Source of the DNA: Singulisphaera sp. GP187
GTDB lineage: Bacteria > Planctomycetota > Planctomycetia > Isosphaerales > Isosphaeraceae
Length of the DNA: 64,000 nt
Reading direction: 5' to 3'
NCBI RefSeq assembly: GCF_900129635.1
Contig: NZ_FSRB01000001.1
Coordinates: 1,589,501-1,653,500, forward strand
The translations under genes were made by a program, and so were the position numbers. Under the pieces are notes generated by a model, which was not told where the DNA came from, made no database searches, and saw only the letters and a program-made list of their open reading frames with translations. Of the stretch, positions 61,819-64,000 are shown piece by piece; positions within the stretch are counted from its first letter, which is position 1, and every line of letters starts with the position of its first letter.

Positions 61819-61903
61819 CAACGCGATGACCAGAGTCTCGGGAATTGCCTTGGCTTTGGTGGGATAATTGGCGGGCGCGAAGAGCAAGTCGAGTAGGGGG
61901 GCG

Positions 61904-62270
61904 ATGGAGTTCGCACCCGATGGTTCCCGGATCCTGACCGTTTCGCGTCAGGATCGGGTCGTTCGAGTTTGAGACGACCGGAGTGTTGCCTCGCTCGGCT
62001 CGCTTCCCGCGGCCGCGAACAATGCATTTGATGACTCGCCCAAGATGGGCATTGGTTGCGGTGGTGCGCGAGGATGGAAGGGCCGAGCTCCTTGACGCAA
62101 AGTCAGGCCGCCGCCCACTTGGCTCGGTTCCGTTGGGGCGTTGTCTCACGGCCGTGACCTTTTCGCCCGACGGCAACTGGCTTGTGACCAGCGGCACTGA
62201 CGGCAGGACCAGGCTTTGGGATTCGAACCGGTGGGTCGGAGCCAAACTCGAGACGGGGTCGCAACCCTAG
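61904..62270 (+). pseudogene. WD40-repeat protein remnant
   Basis: Two WD40-type blades are visible in different frames: EFAPDGSRILTVSRQDRVVRV with a TGA at 61970-61972, then from 61983 onward VAVVREDGRAELLDAKSG, and TAVTFSPDGNWLVTSGTDGR, TRLWDSN to a stop at 62268. One frameshift and one stop separate them, so the gene is decayed. Larger parents in planctomycetes often carry such repeats after a kinase. The parent is not in the window. Confidence 0.75.
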
Positions 62271-62477
62271 CCAGGTTCGAGAGGCCGAAGCGTTGCGCGT
62301 CGGGAAAGTGCCCGCCGATGAGGCCAACTCCCCTTGCAAATGAGAGCGGGGTCGCTAGAATCGTGCGTAGGTTCAGGTCCTTGGAGTGTGTCGGAAAATT
62401 TTCGATCCACCTCTGCCGTCGATGCGGGTGAAACTAGGTCGTCTCTGTGTCTTGGATTTTTCCGGTGCCAAAGAGAC

Positions 62478-63005
62478 ATGGACCTTCCCCCATCGTTGTT
62501 GGAGAACGAAAGTTCTTGGGATCGGGAAATGATGCGCCGGTCGCTGACGCTCGCTCACGAGGCGATGTCGTTTGGCGAGGTTCCGGTCGGTGCGATTGTG
62601 GCGCGGGAGGGTCGTATCCTTTCCCAAGCGTTCAATTTGCGCGAGACACTGAACGATCCGACAGCGCATGCAGAACGACTCGCCCTCACTTTTGCGGGAC
62701 GCGCTCTGGGCACGTGGCGACTCGAAGGGTATACTCTCTTCGTCACACTCGAGCCGTGTCCAATGTGTGCGGGTGCGATTGTTCAGAGTCGTATTGCTCG
62801 CGTCGTCTATGGGGCGAAAGACCCCAAGGCAGGCGCCTGCGATAGCCTCTATCGACTGGTGACCGACCCCCGGCTCAATCACCGGGCGAAAGTCACCGCC
62901 GGCGTCTTGGCCGAAGACTGCAGTGCTTTGCTCTCGCAGTTCTTCCAAGCCAGGAGGCCAGTTCGCAAGCCAGAGATTCCTTCGGAGGGGTGCCTGAGTG
63001 GTTGA
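62478..63005 (+). CDS. tadA: tRNA-specific adenosine deaminase
   Basis: A 175-residue zinc deaminase that converts A34 of tRNA-Arg(ACG) to inosine. ATG 62478 (MDLPPSLLEN); longer starts lack family similarity. MRRSLTLAHEAMSFGEVPVGAIVA, DPTAHAERLAL with the zinc His and catalytic Glu, and TLEPCPMCAGAIVQSRIARVVYGAKDPKAG with the two zinc Cys are the hallmarks. The last seven codons (EIPSEGCLSG) and the stop run into tRNA-Ser, so the normal C-terminus may have been replaced by read-through into the tRNA. Confidence 0.95.
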   Translation: MDLPPSLLENESSWDREMMRRSLTLAHEAMSFGEVPVGAIVAREGRILSQAFNLRETLNDPTAHAERLALTFAGRALGTWRLEGYTLFVTLEPCPMCAGAIVQSRIARVVYGAKDPKAGACDSLYRLVTDPRLNHRAKVTAGVLAEDCSALLSQFFQARRPVRKPEIPSEGCLSG

Positions 63006-63070
63006 AAGGGCCGGTCTCGAAAACCGGAATAGGTGCAAGCCTATCGTGGGTTCGAATCCCACCTCCTCCG
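62985..63070 (+). tRNA. tRNA-Ser (anticodon CGA)
   Basis: 86 nt. Acceptor GGAGGGG pairs with CTCCTCC (one G-T), anticodon stem CCGGT/ACCGG with loop CTCGAAA (CGA, reads UCG), the long variable arm ATAGG-TGCAAG-CCTAT typical of Ser, T-stem GTGGG/CCCAC with loop TTCGAAT, and discriminator G. CCA is not encoded. The first 21 nt overlap the end of tadA on the same strand. Confidence 0.97.
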
Positions 63071-63098
63071 CTGACGTCTGACAACGAGAGAGAAGTGG

Positions 63099-63145
63099 CC
63101 CGGCATGCCAAAGGTTATGACAACCTTTGTACATCGCCGGGTTTT
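63099..63145 (+). terminator. Intrinsic terminator after tRNA-Ser
   Basis: An outer stem CCCGGCATG with CATCGCCGGG (small bulge) and an inner AAAGGTT/AACCTTT around ATGAC, followed by TTTT. It lies 28 nt after the tRNA and is well placed to end tadA-tRNA transcripts. Confidence 0.75.
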
Positions 63146-63464
63146 CTCATGGGATGCGCCGGATTGATCGGGGTCAGGTTTGGCCCGCGTGGTGGCGAGA
63201 TTCACGGTCTCTACGGTTTCGATCACGGCTGTTCAACTCGAAAATCCGATCTGCCTGGGTTGCCGTCCCCAGGGACCGCGGCGACCCGCCTGGATGGATT
63301 CGGTCGCTCCACGGTGAGGTCGACTCGGGCCACGGCCTTCGTCTTGGCCGCGGCGGCAGCGACAATTCTGCAGAATCGGCAGCACGGCGATCTCGCCGCC
63401 TTGCCATTCCAACTCCCGTGCCGCGGGCGTCAGCGACTTGTCGCCGTGGAGCCGGTCGTGGCCT
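63146..63464. other. Region with no supported gene
   Basis: Minus-strand sequence such as LTPAARELEWQGGEIAVLPI at about 63365-63440 looks faintly protein-like, but no complete frame with a sensible start connects to it. It may be the 3' part of the gene at the right edge, in a different frame, which would imply a frameshift. Confidence 0.3.
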
Positions 63465-64000
63465 TTAGGAATTCGCGTCCCCGTTTTGCGGACCTCGCGC
63501 GGCTCTCGGCGGTGGTCGGGAACTGCACAGAACCTCGACCTTGTTCCGGATTGCAGTTGCGGTACCGGCTTGTTCGCTGACCGGTTCACACGTTTCAGGT
63601 TGAGCGATTCTCGGGGTTTGAGGAACGGCCGCGTTGGTGCGGGACGGCCCAAGGCGGGAGGCCGACTCCCCAAACCCAAAGGAGATGAGCCGCGGTTGGG
63701 ATTGGGGCAGGGGACGTCCATCGACGACCCGAACTCGTCCCGTCGGTGTCGGCTGGCCGACGGAAACGTGGGCCCGAGCAACGGCGGGGCTGGTCGCTCC
63801 ATGAACCCGGATCTCGGCTTCACCGATGACTCGAACGAGTGCTGCGGGAATCGCCGCCAGGACCAACACGCCCCCCGCAGAGTCGACGATTGCAGGCGCC
63901 GACCAGGGACCGCAACTTCCTCGGGCCGTCACCCCTTCAGCGACCACCTGGCCACGGGTCTCATCGTACCGTAATGCAACGGCAACGATCGGGCCGCCGG
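63465..64000 (-). CDS. Hypothetical protein (5' end outside window)
   Basis: The minus-strand frame is open from the right edge to a stop at 63465. Near the edge it reads GGPIVAVALRYDETRGQVVAEG and APAIVDSAGGVLVLAAIPAALVRVIGEAEIRVHGAT, which is protein-like with beta-rich character, then becomes Pro/Arg-rich low-complexity sequence. I cannot name a family. The low-complexity end makes the true stop uncertain, and a frameshift before 63465 is possible. Confidence 0.4.
   Translation of the reverse strand, partial: GGPIVAVALRYDETRGQVVAEGVTARGSCGPWSAPAIVDSAGGVLVLAAIPAALVRVIGEAEIRVHGATSPAVARAHVSVGQPTPTGRVRVVDGRPLPQSQPRLISFGFGESASRLGPSRTNAAVPQTPRIAQPETCEPVSEQAGTATAIRNKVEVLCSSRPPPRAARGPQNGDANS

Noticed and set aside
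62893..63111. Minus-strand frame containing GGIRTHDRLAP
   Set aside because: This is the familiar antisense translation of a tRNA gene (tRNA-Ser), not a protein.

Overview
The window looks like chromosomal DNA of a planctomycete, most likely of the Isosphaeraceae type. The reasons are DUF1559 proteins with a prepilin-like N-terminus next to small 'GKxLxxAxVxF' lipoproteins, a DUF1573 protein, high G+C, frequent GTG/TTG starts with weak Shine-Dalgarno sites, a Rho factor with a long Arg/Asp-rich insert, and several IS families in one small region. The genus is an inference; no rRNA is present to test it.

Layout. 1-18.7 kb is mostly housekeeping: the 3' part of an alpha/beta hydrolase, an RraA-like protein, endonuclease IV, polyphosphate kinase facing a SixA phosphatase, a two-gene arginine dihydrolase / ornithine cyclodeaminase set (a split version of the cyanobacterial AgrE/ArgZ fusion), a Nudix hydrolase, a DUF1573 exported protein, the HslVU protease and small exported or membrane proteins. 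18.7-20.7 kb holds DUF1801, a TetR regulator and a divergent peroxiredoxin-like gene with a clear palindromic operator between them.

20.7-30 kb is accessory and decayed: a DUF1559 gene with one in-frame stop, a lipoprotein gene cut by an IS4-type element whose 7-bp target duplication lets the uncut gene be rebuilt exactly, and an IS110 element with a leader of a size that could encode a bridge RNA. 30-37.9 kb returns to core genes (tsaE, thiL, glycerate kinase, csrA, a large YfhO-like membrane protein, argC). argC carries a one-base frameshift. 38-41.5 kb is a tandem pair of insertions (IS701-like, then ISAzo13-like), each at a TTA, in the last codons of an already broken gene. 42-47.2 kb contains a scrambled copy of the end of rpsA, an ECF sigma / anti-sigma pair whose sigma gene has lost part of its 5' end, a coiled-coil exported protein, an IS630 remnant and a 96-bp tandem repeat.

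47.2-63 kb is again core: rpsA, a CBM9-like protein, ribH, rho, coaE, polA, a membrane-anchored coiled-coil protein, citrate synthase, a GbsR-type regulator, a tiny ribbon-helix-helix-like protein, tRNA-Asn followed by an integrase remnant and a WD40 remnant, and tadA, whose stop codon lies inside tRNA-Ser(CGA). The last kilobase has only weakly supported coding sequence.

How the genes work together: hslV and hslU are translationally coupled; glycerate kinase and thiL overlap by 4 nt with tsaE just behind; the sigma and anti-sigma genes overlap by 4 nt; the arginine dihydrolase and cyclodeaminase would turn arginine into ornithine and then proline, releasing ammonia. All positions and motifs were read by eye; no homology search was run.
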